Source: Phycisphaerae bacterium (GTDB lineage Bacteria > Planctomycetota > Phycisphaerae > Sedimentisphaerales > Anaerobacaceae). Taken from it: 64,000 bases of DNA. Location of the stretch: NCBI GenBank assembly GCA_028714255.1, contig JAQTMR010000001.1, forward strand, positions 186,001-250,000. Direction: 5' to 3'. The notes beneath the pieces are model-generated. The model made no database searches. It was not told the DNA's origin and worked only from the letters and a program-made list of their open reading frames with translations. The translations under genes were made by a program, and so were the position numbers. Below are positions 9,191 to 17,888 of this stretch, piece by piece (positions within the stretch are counted from its first letter, which is position 1; every line of letters starts with the position of its first letter).

Positions 9191-10036
9191 TTACTTGCTA
9201 TCGGCAGGCCTGGGGGTGATGATTTGGTTGTCTGCCGTAAGGCATCCCTCACGGGATTTTGCGAATTTACCTAAAGGGAGGAAAAAGTTTTCCTGTCCGA
9301 CTTTACCCGTGAATGTCCTGACCCCAAAAACTTTTTCAATTTGCTTCAGCGAAAAAACATCGGACGTTTTGCCGATATGATAGTTACCCCCGGCTTCAAG
9401 TAGCAGGGCTTCGTCTGCATACTGGATTGTAAGGTTAATGTCATGTGTCACGGCTACGATTGTTTTGCCGTATTCACGCTGCATTCTTTTGAGCAAATCG
9501 TATATGCCGACCTGATGTTTTATGTCGAGAAAACTCGTAGGCTCATCCAAAAGCAGAATCGGGGTATTTTGCGCAAGTGCCCTTGCGATGAAAACCCGCT
9601 GGCGTTCGCCGCCGCTGAGATGGTTAAGCGTCCGCTCTGCGAACCGGGCAGTATCGGTCATTTCAAGCGCATCAGCTATTGCCTTCTGGTCTGTCTCGCC
9701 CTCGAAGGCAAACGTACCTAAATAAGGGCTTCTCGCCATTGATACAATCTGCATCGCCGAAAATTCAAAGATGGGGACAAACTCCTGACGCACAACCGCG
9801 ACTTTTTTTGCTAAATGCCGAATCGAATATGATTGCAGCAAACAATCATCGATTTTTACCGCCCCTGCCGTCGATTTGAGCAATCCTGAAAGCAGATTAA
9901 GCAGGGTCGTTTTGCCGGAACCATTCGGACCTGCTATCGACAGAAAACTACCCTCATCAAGCCTGAAACTAATGTTCTTTAGTATCTCAGCCTGCGACTT
10001 ATAAGCGAAACAAAGATTTTCAACTTCTATACCCAT
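9191..10036 (-). CDS. btuD: ABC importer ATP-binding protein, cobalamin/iron-complex type
   Basis: This cytoplasmic ATPase powers a type II ABC importer. The 281 residues show Walker A (GPNGSGKTTLLNLLSGLL), the signature LSGGERQRVFIARALAQ, Walker B (ILLLDEPTSFLD) and the H-loop (VAVTHDIN). It overlaps the permease gene by 10 bases and is the last gene of mutL-btuF-btuC-btuD. The B12 assignment comes from the binding protein of the same operon and not from this subunit, which could equally serve haem or siderophores. Confidence 0.88.
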   Translation of the reverse strand: MGIEVENLCFAYKSQAEILKNISFRLDEGSFLSIAGPNGSGKTTLLNLLSGLLKSTAGAVKIDDCLLQSYSIRHLAKKVAVVRQEFVPIFEFSAMQIVSMARSPYLGTFAFEGETDQKAIADALEMTDTARFAERTLNHLSGGERQRVFIARALAQNTPILLLDEPTSFLDIKHQVGIYDLLKRMQREYGKTIVAVTHDINLTIQYADEALLLEAGGNYHIGKTSDVFSLKQIEKVFGVRTFTGKVGQENFFLPLGKFAKSREGCLTADNQIITPRPADSK

Positions 10037-11070
10037 CTTTGATACCCGACTTTTTTATTGTATCGCGCCAATAACAAAAGGAACACAGGACCTCCTATCA
10101 CTGCTGTTATAACACCGACCGGAAACTGAGCCGGTGCGATTATCACACGGGCAATCGTGTCGCAGATAACCACAAAAGCCGCTCCGACAAACGCGCTCGC
10201 CGGCAGCAACTGCCGATGGTCCGGCCCCAGAACCAACCGAACAGAATGCGGAACAATCAGGCCGACAAAACCAACCAGCCCGCTTAAGCCCACAGCCACT
10301 GCCGTAATAAATGAAGCCAGTGCAAACGCGGTGAAAGTAACCACGCGGGGATTTACGCCGAGCGATTGCGCATCCTTAGTGCCGAAAGTCAGAACATTCA
10401 GCTTTTGACAAATTGCGAATAATCCCAAAATGCCTGCCACAATAAAAACAGCGCTCGTCAGCAGAGTCGAGAAATCCCTTTCACCGATATTGCCCATAAG
10501 CCAGTATATCGTTGTCCGAAGCTGCTGGCTGTCAATCAGTGAGGTCAGAAGCATTATCACCGCCGAGAAAAACGCGTTTACAACAACGCCGGCCAAAAGC
10601 AGACTGGTTACGCCCGAACCGCCTGCCAAATGCCCAACCAGCCAAACAAGCCAGACTGTCCCCAGCGCAAACAAAAACGCAAAGACCGAGATTGAAGCCC
10701 CCGACCCGAAAACACTCAAACCACCCGCACCGAGCAGAACCGCCGTTATCACGCCCAGCGCAGCTCCGCTGGATATACCCAGAATATAAGGCTCCGCTAA
10801 TGGATTGCGCAAAATCGCCTGAAGCGCGACGCCGCTCGCCGCCAAAGCCGCCCCGACGAGCGCAGCGAGAATTATTCGCGGGATGCGGACCCTGACGTAA
10901 ATATCATAATCAATATTCGTCCCTGCGGCGATACCCGGACCATCTAAAACGGAACCGAGAGAAATTTTCTGCGTCCCGATAAGCGAACATACAAACATTA
11001 CTGCCGCCAGTAAAGCTGCACACAGGATTAGCCGGATTATCAAACGTCTTGGCGTAAGCAATTCCGTCAT
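10027..11070 (-). CDS. btuC: ABC importer permease, FecCD/BtuC family
   Basis: The 347-residue protein is a very hydrophobic permease of the BtuC/FecCD family, expected to have ten membrane helices and to work as a dimer. Typical blocks are RIPRIILAALVGAALAASGV near residue 60, LAEPYILGISSGAALGV, and GLVGFVGLIVPHSVRLVLGPDHR towards the C-terminus. The start codon overlaps the end of the binding-protein gene by four bases, showing translational coupling. The substrate is a cobalamin-like or iron complex. Confidence 0.88.
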   Translation of the reverse strand: MTELLTPRRLIIRLILCAALLAAVMFVCSLIGTQKISLGSVLDGPGIAAGTNIDYDIYVRVRIPRIILAALVGAALAASGVALQAILRNPLAEPYILGISSGAALGVITAVLLGAGGLSVFGSGASISVFAFLFALGTVWLVWLVGHLAGGSGVTSLLLAGVVVNAFFSAVIMLLTSLIDSQQLRTTIYWLMGNIGERDFSTLLTSAVFIVAGILGLFAICQKLNVLTFGTKDAQSLGVNPRVVTFTAFALASFITAVAVGLSGLVGFVGLIVPHSVRLVLGPDHRQLLPASAFVGAAFVVICDTIARVIIAPAQFPVGVITAVIGGPVFLLLLARYNKKVGYQRWV

Positions 11071-11993
11071 TTTGCCAATGGCTCCTGCTCCCCTTTTGAC
11101 CTAAGGCATTGCGCGACAGCCTCTACCCCCTGCCCGACGCGAGGACCAAGGCGAAGCACCGTATCGGGATTGATAACATAAATCCTTTTGTTCTTTACCG
11201 CAGACAGATTTACAAACCTGCCCCAGAATTTCTCCGCTGCTCCCTGCTGTTTTGCCATATCCTCTGTACCCATCGCCGATTGAATTATCACTTCAGCGTT
11301 ACAGCCGATTATTTCCTCGGTCGATATCGAAGGGTACTGGTCGCCCGTAGGAGCTATTGCGTTTTGCCCACCCGCCAGCTCGATTATCTCATTTACGAAG
11401 GTATTCACACCCGCCACCCGAACAGGCTCGGTCTGTATGACCCACAGCACCTTGACTTTTGCGAGCGAAGAGGACGATTCCCTGATTCGGTCAAGTTGTT
11501 CCTTTAGACCATCAGCAAGCTGCTCAGCTTTTTCAGAGCAGCCCGCAGTCTGACCTATCGACCGAATCGCGGCGAAAAGTTCATCGATTGACTCGACCCG
11601 CAGCGAAAGAACGTTTAACCCCGCCCTTTTGAGTACCTGGGCCGTCTCATTTTGCTGAAGGAATGTCTCGCAGACAACTAAATCCGGTTTGGCCGCGATG
11701 ATTACTTCCGTGTTAGGCTGCCAAAATGTCCCCACCTTCGGTTTTGCCTTCGCCTCAATGGGCCAGTCGCAATTATTGGATACCGCCGCCACCCTGTCAC
11801 CAAGCCCCAAAGCAAAGATTATTTCCGTAAGATTGGGCGAGAGCGAAACAATTCTTTGCGGCACGGCCGTTCCGCTTAAATCATCGGCTCGGCCGGGCGT
11901 TGCCTTTGATACCGCCTGCCGATAAAGCCCAAAAACGAGAACCATTAAGCCAATTAAGACGAGCAGTAACAGAATTGTTTTTTTGCGAATCAT
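11067..11993 (-). CDS. btuF: Periplasmic corrinoid-binding protein, BtuF-like
   Basis: The 308-residue protein has one N-terminal hydrophobic segment (KTILLLLVLIGLMVLVFGLY) serving as signal or anchor, with no lipobox. The mature part is a helical-backbone metal-receptor domain: RIVSLSPNLTEIIFALGLGDRVAAVS, then NNCDWPIEAKAKPKVG, which matches the CDYPPEA...VG region of cobalamin binders, and KPDLVVCE. It should capture vitamin B12 or a related corrinoid outside the inner membrane and hand it to the BtuC/BtuD pair downstream. It overlaps mutL by four bases (ATGA). Iron-siderophore binding is less likely but not excluded. No cobalamin riboswitch was recognised ahead of mutL. Confidence 0.8.
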   Translation of the reverse strand: MIRKKTILLLLVLIGLMVLVFGLYRQAVSKATPGRADDLSGTAVPQRIVSLSPNLTEIIFALGLGDRVAAVSNNCDWPIEAKAKPKVGTFWQPNTEVIIAAKPDLVVCETFLQQNETAQVLKRAGLNVLSLRVESIDELFAAIRSIGQTAGCSEKAEQLADGLKEQLDRIRESSSSLAKVKVLWVIQTEPVRVAGVNTFVNEIIELAGGQNAIAPTGDQYPSISTEEIIGCNAEVIIQSAMGTEDMAKQQGAAEKFWGRFVNLSAVKNKRIYVINPDTVLRLGPRVGQGVEAVAQCLRSKGEQEPLAK

Positions 11994-13771
11994 TTTCTTC
12001 CAAACTGTTTTTCGAGTTCAGCTGAAGTGAATTTTATTACCGTTGGCCTTCCGTGCGGACATCGGCTCACTCTTTCGGTCCTGTCCTTATCCGCAAGGAG
12101 TTGCTCTATTTCATTGTCGGAGAGCTTCTGTCCCGCCTTGATTGCCGCTTTGCACGCCGCCATATTCAACACCTCATCGAGCAGCCCTTCCGCATCGAGA
12201 CCGAGACCTTTATCAGTAAGTAAATCCAATAAATCCCGGACAAAATCCAGCGGCGATGCCTTTGACAATAAGCTCGGAAATGCCTGTATAGCGTAAGTCT
12301 TGGGGCCGAACGGCGTAATCTCTATTCCTAATTTTTCGAGCAGTTCTGTATTGGCACCGAGAGCATTGGCCTGTGCGTCTGTTAATTCGAAACTTTCAGG
12401 TATCAGCAGTTTCTGTGATTCGAGATTGCTTTCCCGCACCCGCCTGCACAATTCCTCATACATTATGCGTTCGTGAAGTGCGTGCTGGTCAACGATAATA
12501 AATCCGTCGTCAGCTTCTGCGATTATGAAGCTGTCGTGTATTTGCAAAAATTCTTTCGCCCCGACATACTGTGACTGCATAGTTTGGCTGTAAGTTTGCC
12601 CGCCTGCTGGATGCAGCAGAACGAATTGGTTTTTAGGTAGCACACCAAATTGCCGCTGCGTCTGAACAGTCTGGTGCTTCCTGAAGAATTCCGCCATCGC
12701 ACCGGCAACTTCCCCGCTTCGGTAGCCGGCAGACGAAACGCCTCCTTCTCCTGATGGCATCCTCGCCTGCATCTGCAGGTCTGTCCCCAAAAGTTTTTCC
12801 CGCAAAGCGCCGAGGACTTGTGAATGAACCAGATTGGCATTATAAAAACGCACCTCAATCTTGGTTGGGTGAACATTGACATCGTAATTTTCATAAGGCA
12901 TCTTAATAAACAAAAAAACAACGGGAAATCTGTTCGGCTCAATGCAGCCGCGATATGCCTCTTTGATTGCGTGCGAGATAAATTTATCGCGTATGAATCT
13001 GCCGTTCAGAAATACATATTGGAATTTGCTGTTCGTCCTCGAAATAGAGGGTTTGCCTAACAGAGCGGAAATATGCAGGTCTTTTTCACTGCTCTCGGTT
13101 TCAATTAAATCTTCGCCGAATTCATAAGAAGAAAACAGCTCAGCTATGCGCCCGCGAACGCCCTGCCCGCCCGACAGCAAATAAATCTCTTTACCGTTAT
13201 GATACAAAGCCATATCCAAACCATCGTTCGCAAGTGCGATGCGGATGAAATGCTCGGTGATATGTTCCATTTCGGTGTTAGCTGTCCGCAAAAATTTTCG
13301 TCTGGCAGGAAGTTTATAAAAGATGTCCCTGACCTGAATCGTTGTGCCGTAATCGGCGCTGGCCGGGCTGACATCGCTTTTGTCACCGCAGTCAACCTCA
13401 ACGCAACTGGCCCCGGGTGAATCTTTCATCCTGCTTACAGCTTTAACTTGCGATATCGAAGCAATGCTTGCCAAAGCCTCGCCCCTGAAACCGAGCGTTG
13501 ATATCCCCTGTAAATCTTCGCTTGTCTTTAGTTTGCTCGTGGCATGAGGCTCGAACGCGGCTGCGAGGTCGCCGCCGTCCATTCCGCAGCCGTCGTCGGT
13601 CACGGATATTAGTTTTCTGCCCCCGTCTTCGATGGATACGGTTATTTTTGTCGCCCCCGCGTCGATGCTGTTTTCCATCAATTCCTTGACCACGCTGGCG
13701 GGCCGCTCTATCACCTCGCCGGCGGCTATCATATTTATCATATTCTGGTCAAGAACCTTTATCTGTCCCAT
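11990..13771 (-). CDS. mutL: DNA mismatch repair protein MutL (endonuclease type)
   Basis: MutL couples mismatch recognition by MutS to strand incision. The 593 residues show the GHKL ATPase motifs (ELMENSIDAGA, DDGCGM, TLGFRGEALASI) in the first 110 residues and a C-terminal dimerisation/nuclease domain. The endonuclease motif DQHALHERIMYEE fits DQHA(x)2E(x)4E, and ACKAAIKAG, CPHGRP and the terminal FGRK are also present, so this should be a latent nicking enzyme as in bacteria without MutH. It is the first gene of a tight run that continues with the B12 importer, an unusual partnership. The start ATG is preceded by a weak ribosome binding site. Confidence 0.95.
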   Translation of the reverse strand: MGQIKVLDQNMINMIAAGEVIERPASVVKELMENSIDAGATKITVSIEDGGRKLISVTDDGCGMDGGDLAAAFEPHATSKLKTSEDLQGISTLGFRGEALASIASISQVKAVSRMKDSPGASCVEVDCGDKSDVSPASADYGTTIQVRDIFYKLPARRKFLRTANTEMEHITEHFIRIALANDGLDMALYHNGKEIYLLSGGQGVRGRIAELFSSYEFGEDLIETESSEKDLHISALLGKPSISRTNSKFQYVFLNGRFIRDKFISHAIKEAYRGCIEPNRFPVVFLFIKMPYENYDVNVHPTKIEVRFYNANLVHSQVLGALREKLLGTDLQMQARMPSGEGGVSSAGYRSGEVAGAMAEFFRKHQTVQTQRQFGVLPKNQFVLLHPAGGQTYSQTMQSQYVGAKEFLQIHDSFIIAEADDGFIIVDQHALHERIMYEELCRRVRESNLESQKLLIPESFELTDAQANALGANTELLEKLGIEITPFGPKTYAIQAFPSLLSKASPLDFVRDLLDLLTDKGLGLDAEGLLDEVLNMAACKAAIKAGQKLSDNEIEQLLADKDRTERVSRCPHGRPTVIKFTSAELEKQFGRK

Positions 13772-13841
13772 AATTGTCTCATTGTATTCATTTCTTTGTG
13801 GAATTCCAGCGTTTTAATTAAGACACCGATTAACATAGGAT

Positions 13842-14078
13842 TTACACTGAATTTTTTAAAATTAGTGTCTCCATGCCCTTTCGACCGCAATCAGGGCAGA
13901 CCTGGTGGCTAAAATCGACAGGATTCCATTTGACGTTTTCTAGCAAGCAGAGTAGGATTTCCGCTGGAGTTAAAAGATTTGGACAGAAAAGGATGGCTTG
14001 CGTTGACCAATTTATGCAGGCTGTATAATCGTTGGACGCATCGTAAAAGGGTGAGCTATGGCTTGGGATCAATGGCAA
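13842..14078 (-). pseudogene. Doubtful 78-codon frame ending in a CxxC motif
   Basis: This frame ends in HQVCPDCGRKGMETL, which resembles the short zinc ribbon at the end of some transposases such as the IS91 group. The rest has no recognisable family, and the frame overlaps the first 21 bases of the plus-strand gene at 14058. It may be a transposase remnant or chance. It fills most of the gap between mutL and the 14058 gene. Confidence 0.2.
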
Positions 14079-14558
14079 TACGAAGGAGACCGAAAAACGC
14101 TTGAGCAGTTTGTCCGCACTATGTTTGTTCGTCCAGAGATGAAGGAATTACTCAAGCAGTACTACTTTACTGAAGACCTTTCTGTTCTCCGGCAACTCGA
14201 TTTGCTCACCGGGGGTGATGGCACACCTACGAGCAATCTACAGATTATCCTTTCTCACAACAGGCGTCTTTTCGTGGATGCCGTACTGAATGTTCAAGAT
14301 TACCCAGACACACTCCGGCAAGAACTGACGCAAAAATATCCGGAGGTGATGCAACAACTTACAACCAGACACTCTGGCGTTGCCTCCAAACCTCCGGTGC
14401 TTCTGTTCGTAATCCTCGGAACTGCCATCGGAGCGACTCTGGCGCATTTTCTTGTCCATTTCATTTCATCACCTTGGAATGCAGTTGCAGGAGGCGTCTT
14501 TGGCGCCGTCTTGCTCGGAATCGGGTGGTCACGTGCATGGTCGCGGAAAATTACTTGA
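14058..14558 (+). CDS. Hypothetical protein with two C-terminal membrane helices
   Basis: The 166-residue product starts at an ATG with AAAGGGTGAGCT upstream. The first 110 residues are soluble, hydrophilic and helical (LKQYYFTEDLSVLRQLDLLTGG, NRRLFVDAVLNVQDYPDTLRQEL). They are followed by two hydrophobic helices (PVLLFVILGTAIGATLAHFLV and NAVAGGVFGAVLLGIGW) that should anchor it in the membrane. No known domain was recognised. It is isolated between mutL and gpmI among repeats and its sequence style looks less like its neighbours, so it may be an accessory gene. Confidence 0.55.
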   Translation: MAWDQWQYEGDRKTLEQFVRTMFVRPEMKELLKQYYFTEDLSVLRQLDLLTGGDGTPTSNLQIILSHNRRLFVDAVLNVQDYPDTLRQELTQKYPEVMQQLTTRHSGVASKPPVLLFVILGTAIGATLAHFLVHFISSPWNAVAGGVFGAVLLGIGWSRAWSRKIT

Positions 14559-14644
14559 TGCGGTCTGATTGCAAAGACATACAAATATTGTGTAACTGCT
14601 TGAAAAAGCTGGTGCAAAAGAATAATTTTCAGTTTACGGTGTAA

Positions 14645-14821
14645 TTATTTGGCTTTAGCCATTTTAAGGGCTTGTTTGGCTGAAACACGGCAGCATTTGC
14701 CATTACGGTTTATAATAACATATTGGCCAAGCAATGTTTTTTTTCTTAGCTCTTCCTGCACAGCTTGTCGGAGACATTTGCCGGCTTCTATCGCCATTTT
14801 ACTTGGTCGCTTTGTAGTCAT
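14645..14821 (-). CDS. Small basic protein, 58 residues (not in the ORF track)
   Basis: Reading the minus strand from the ATG at 14821 gives MTTKRPSKMAIEAGKCLRQA and onward to a stop at 14645-14647. The sequence is strongly basic, with a QEELRKK helix and a GQYVIINRNGKCCRVSAKQAL segment that could be a beta strand pair followed by a helix. The codon pattern looks coding rather than random. No SD of good quality is visible. It sits between the 14058 gene and gpmI, beside a palindromic repeat. The function is unknown; nucleic acid binding is possible from charge alone. Confidence 0.5.
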   Translation of the reverse strand: MTTKRPSKMAIEAGKCLRQAVQEELRKKTLLGQYVIINRNGKCCRVSAKQALKMAKAK

Positions 14822-14840
14822 CTGACTGCCTTGAAATTAC

Positions 14841-14867
14841 TGGATTCCCGCCTTTGCGGGAATGACA
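14841..14867. repeat. Palindromic repeat GGATTCCCGCC...GCGGGAATGAC
   Basis: TGGATTCCCGCCTTTGCGGGAATGACA is an inverted repeat of a type found widely between genes in many bacteria. A second, slightly diverged copy in the opposite orientation is at 52362-52388. Confidence 0.75.
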
Positions 14868-14875
14868 TTATTCGT

Positions 14876-14936
14876 GTATGTTCGTGTTAATTCGTGGTTA
14901 ATTTTTTATCTGCGTAATCAGCAATTAAACTTTTAT
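14876..14936. repeat. Degenerate intergenic word repeat (TTCGTGTTAATTCGTGGTTAATT)
   Basis: The stretch GTTCGTGTTAATTCGTGG followed by TTAATTTTTTATCTGCGTAATCAGC shares whole words with the non-coding block at 53375-53610 (TTATTCGTGGTTAATTTTC, CCGCGTAATCAGTGATT). It is therefore treated as a copy of the same non-coding repeat family, next to the end of gpmI. Confidence 0.5.
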
Positions 14937-16501
14937 TTTTCAAACAGCGACTCGCCGGTCATTTCTTCCGGCTTAGGCAGTTCCATCATTTCCAACAGCG
15001 TAGGCCCGACATCCGCCAGCCTTCCGCCCTGCCGTAACTTTCTGCCCTTATAGCGCTCATCGAATACAATCAAAGGCACATCACCCGTAGAATGACTCGT
15101 GAAAGGCTGGTTGGTTTCGAAATCCCACATTTTTTCGAAGTTGCCGTGGTCGGCGGTGACTATTGCCGCGCCGCCCATACCTTTAACTTTATCCAGGATT
15201 CTGCCTACGCACTGGTCCACCGCCTCGGCTGCTTTGACCGCCGCCGCCAACACGCCTGTATGACCGACCATGTCCGGATTGGCGAAATTTATTACTACTA
15301 CATCATATTTATTCGAATCCAGTCTTTCAAGCACCACATCGGCAACCTCGAAAGCCGACATCTCAGGCTTCAAGTCATAAGTCCGCACCCTCGGCGAAGG
15401 CACTATCTGCCTGTCCTCGCCCTTAAATGGCTTATCCGCATAATCGTTAAAAAAGAATGTAACATGCGCGTATTTTTCCGTCTCCGCACAGCGAAACTGC
15501 TTCAGTCCCAGCGAACCCCAGTATGCGCCTAAGATATTTTTCATCTTCGGCGGCTTCGGAAATGCCACCGGTGCCGGAATTGTTGCGTCGTATTCGGTCA
15601 TACATACGAAATATATATCAGGCTTGGTAGTCCTCGGAAAATCTTTGAAGTCAGGCTCGACAAACGCGCGGGTAATCTCACGAGGCCTGTCGCCGCGGAA
15701 ATTGAAAAATATCACGCCGTCGCCATCCTTGACAGTTGCTATCGGCTCGTTGTCCTCGTTCACAATACAGGTCGGCTCAATGAATTCATCCGTGACATCT
15801 CTCTCATAACTCTTTGCTACCGCCTCGGCCGCACCGCCGGCCTTAAGACCTTTACCTATCCTTATACAATCGTACGCCTTTTGCACACGGTCCCATCGGC
15901 TGTCACGGTCCATCGCGTAGAACCTGCCCATAACGCTCGCGATTTTGCCAGCGCCTATTTCCTGCACCTTCTTTTCTATATCAGCGATATAACCTGCACC
16001 GCTGTCAGGCGGAGAGTCCCGCCCATCGGTAAACGCGTGGATAAAAACTTCTTTTATATCATTCCTTTTCGCCAGTTCGAGCAGCCCGTACAGGTGGTCC
16101 AATAGCGAATGCACGCCGATATCACTGCAAAGTCCCATAACGTGCATCTTGCTGTTATTATCTTTCACGAACTTGATTAGATTCAGAAATTCCTTGTTTT
16201 CGAAGAACGACCCGTCGCGAATCGTCTTGCTTATTCTTACCGATTCCTGCGGTACAATCCTCCCTGCCCCGAGGTTTTGATGCCCCACCTCGCTATTGCC
16301 CATTGTTCCGTTCGGCAGGCCCACATCTTCGCCGCTCGTATGAATAAGTGTATTGGGAAATTCCGCCATCAGCATATCGTCCGTGGGCGTATTGGCCTGC
16401 TTAATGGCATTATATTTGTCCTCGGCACTATCAGGGTTATGGCCCCAGCCGTCACGGATAATCAGCACAAATGGCCTTCTTTTCAGAACTGCCTTCGCCA
16501 T
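14933..16501 (-). CDS. gpmI: 2,3-bisphosphoglycerate-independent phosphoglycerate mutase
   Basis: This glycolytic enzyme interconverts 3- and 2-phosphoglycerate with two metal ions and a phosphoserine intermediate. From the ATG at 16501 (AAAGG nine bases upstream) it has 522 residues, the usual family length; the tracked start at 16555 lies inside the leader hairpin. Visible motifs are the metal site at the N-terminus (VLIIRDGWGHN), the nucleophilic serine in GTMGNSEVGHQNLGAGRIV, the FTDGRDSPPDSG block, NFRGDRPREITRAF and ADHGNFEKM near the end. It is a single gene, divergent from the TPR lipoprotein gene. The hairpin with T-run in its leader may attenuate it. Confidence 0.96.
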   Translation of the reverse strand: MAKAVLKRRPFVLIIRDGWGHNPDSAEDKYNAIKQANTPTDDMLMAEFPNTLIHTSGEDVGLPNGTMGNSEVGHQNLGAGRIVPQESVRISKTIRDGSFFENKEFLNLIKFVKDNNSKMHVMGLCSDIGVHSLLDHLYGLLELAKRNDIKEVFIHAFTDGRDSPPDSGAGYIADIEKKVQEIGAGKIASVMGRFYAMDRDSRWDRVQKAYDCIRIGKGLKAGGAAEAVAKSYERDVTDEFIEPTCIVNEDNEPIATVKDGDGVIFFNFRGDRPREITRAFVEPDFKDFPRTTKPDIYFVCMTEYDATIPAPVAFPKPPKMKNILGAYWGSLGLKQFRCAETEKYAHVTFFFNDYADKPFKGEDRQIVPSPRVRTYDLKPEMSAFEVADVVLERLDSNKYDVVVINFANPDMVGHTGVLAAAVKAAEAVDQCVGRILDKVKGMGGAAIVTADHGNFEKMWDFETNQPFTSHSTGDVPLIVFDERYKGRKLRQGGRLADVGPTLLEMMELPKPEEMTGESLFEK

Positions 16502-16525
16502 AAACAGCAACCTTTCAATTAAAGC

Positions 16526-16551
16526 GACAAAAACGAGGCATTGCCTCGTTT
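16526..16551 (-). terminator. Hairpin plus T-run in the gpmI leader
   Basis: On the minus strand AAACGAGGCAATGCCTCGTTTTT forms a nine-base-pair stem with a three-base loop followed by T residues, about 25 bases before the gpmI start. It looks like an intrinsic terminator placed inside the leader, so it may be an attenuator. There is no minus-strand gene directly upstream that would need it. Confidence 0.5.
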
Positions 16552-16753
16552 GCATTCAGAGCCTGATAGGCCTCGCATTTTGCAGTCTATCACAAAACCG
16601 GGCCCCGTTGAAGTAACCGGATATGATATAACGCAGCGATAAATATGTCAAACATTTAGCAAAAACCCTGAAAAGCAAGAGGGTTTCCGTGCCGATAAAT
16701 CTGTAGTTAATGTGCAGAGTTTTGATTACCGGACAGAAAAAAGGAATGCTCAC

Positions 16754-17767
16754 ATGTCCAATAATATGGATGTCCGCTTTATAATCAAGTCTTATTTGAT
16801 GACTATGGTGGCCTTCTGTATAGGCATAACGGCTTTATTGTTCTCTGCCGGCTGCGGGCAGCAGCAACAATCGGTTGATTTATATGTTGACGCCGTAATG
16901 TACAAAGAGCTTAACCAAAATGAAACAGCCGTCGAAAAACTCAACTCGGCTGTAAAACTAAACAAAAATTTCTCGATGGCTTACTCCATGCTTGGCGAAA
17001 TTTACCAGGAGATGGAAGATTACGAAAAAAGCGCCGCCTCTTATGAAAAAGCTGCGGAACTGAACCCCTGGTCTTTCAAGGACTATTTCAGCCTCGGACA
17101 GGTTTACCAGATAATGAAAAACCCCGCCCAGGCAGCCGGTGCTTATGCCAAGGCCTGTGAAATTAAACCCGATTATCTGGAGGCACATATCAATGCCGCC
17201 AAATCCTACTATGAAATCGAAGATTACAGCAACGCCTTGATTTATGGCCATCGCGCCGAACAGCTCGACCCCAACATAGGCGAAATCCAGAAAATGCTCG
17301 GCAATATTTATGAATCGCGAAAAGATTATAAACAGGCCGCGGTATTTTATAAGCGCGCTCTGGAATTAGACACTAACAATCCCGATATTACCACTTCCCT
17401 CGCGGTCATGTATCTGAAAATCGGCGACAGCAACAGCGCGAAAGACTTGTTAACATCAGTAATACAAATCCAGCCTGACAATAACACTGCTTATAAACAT
17501 CTCGGATTCTGCTACTTACAGCTTAAAGATGTGGACAAAGCAATAGAAAGCTACGAGAAAGCAATCCAGATAAATGATAAGGATTGGGATTCGCATCGGG
17601 GACTCGGAATTGCTTATATATTAAAAGGAAAAAACCAGGACGTGATAACGGATGGCGCACTGAAGACAATGGCTCTCCAGCAGTGGCGCCTGTCTATGGA
17701 AATCAATCCCAAACAGCCCAATAGCGAAAAACTGCTTAACCTGATAGAATATTATTCGCAAAACTAA
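16754..17767 (+). CDS. TPR-repeat lipoprotein
   Basis: The product has 337 residues from the ATG at 16754 (AAAAAAGGAATGCTCAC upstream); the tracked start at 16712 is less likely. An N-terminal hydrophobic segment ends in FSAGCGQQQQ, a plausible though not perfect lipobox, so it is probably a lipid-anchored periplasmic protein. The rest is made of about seven consecutive tetratricopeptide repeats, for example AYSMLGEIYQEMEDYEKSAA, AHINAAKSYYEIEDYSNALI and AYKHLGFCYLQLKDVDKAIE. TPR arrays bind proteins, so an assembly or scaffold role is likely, but no partner can be named. The lspA gene, whose product processes lipoproteins, follows 120 bases later on the same strand. Confidence 0.8.
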   Translation: MSNNMDVRFIIKSYLMTMVAFCIGITALLFSAGCGQQQQSVDLYVDAVMYKELNQNETAVEKLNSAVKLNKNFSMAYSMLGEIYQEMEDYEKSAASYEKAAELNPWSFKDYFSLGQVYQIMKNPAQAAGAYAKACEIKPDYLEAHINAAKSYYEIEDYSNALIYGHRAEQLDPNIGEIQKMLGNIYESRKDYKQAAVFYKRALELDTNNPDITTSLAVMYLKIGDSNSAKDLLTSVIQIQPDNNTAYKHLGFCYLQLKDVDKAIESYEKAIQINDKDWDSHRGLGIAYILKGKNQDVITDGALKTMALQQWRLSMEINPKQPNSEKLLNLIEYYSQN

Positions 17768-17818
17768 GAAAAGCCGCTTTGCAAAAACATTCCCAAATGT
17801 TATAAATGCGAAATGGCA

Positions 17819-17872
17819 ACTATTTACCAATTACCAATTACTATTTACCATTTACCATTTACCAATTTCTAA
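17819..17872. repeat. Short tandem words TTTACCA / AATTACC
   Basis: The gap between the TPR gene and lspA contains ATTTACCAATTACCAATTAC followed by three more TTTACCA units. It is a degenerate heptanucleotide array with no coding sense. Confidence 0.7.
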
Positions 17873-17888
17873 GGATTATGCAGAATTG

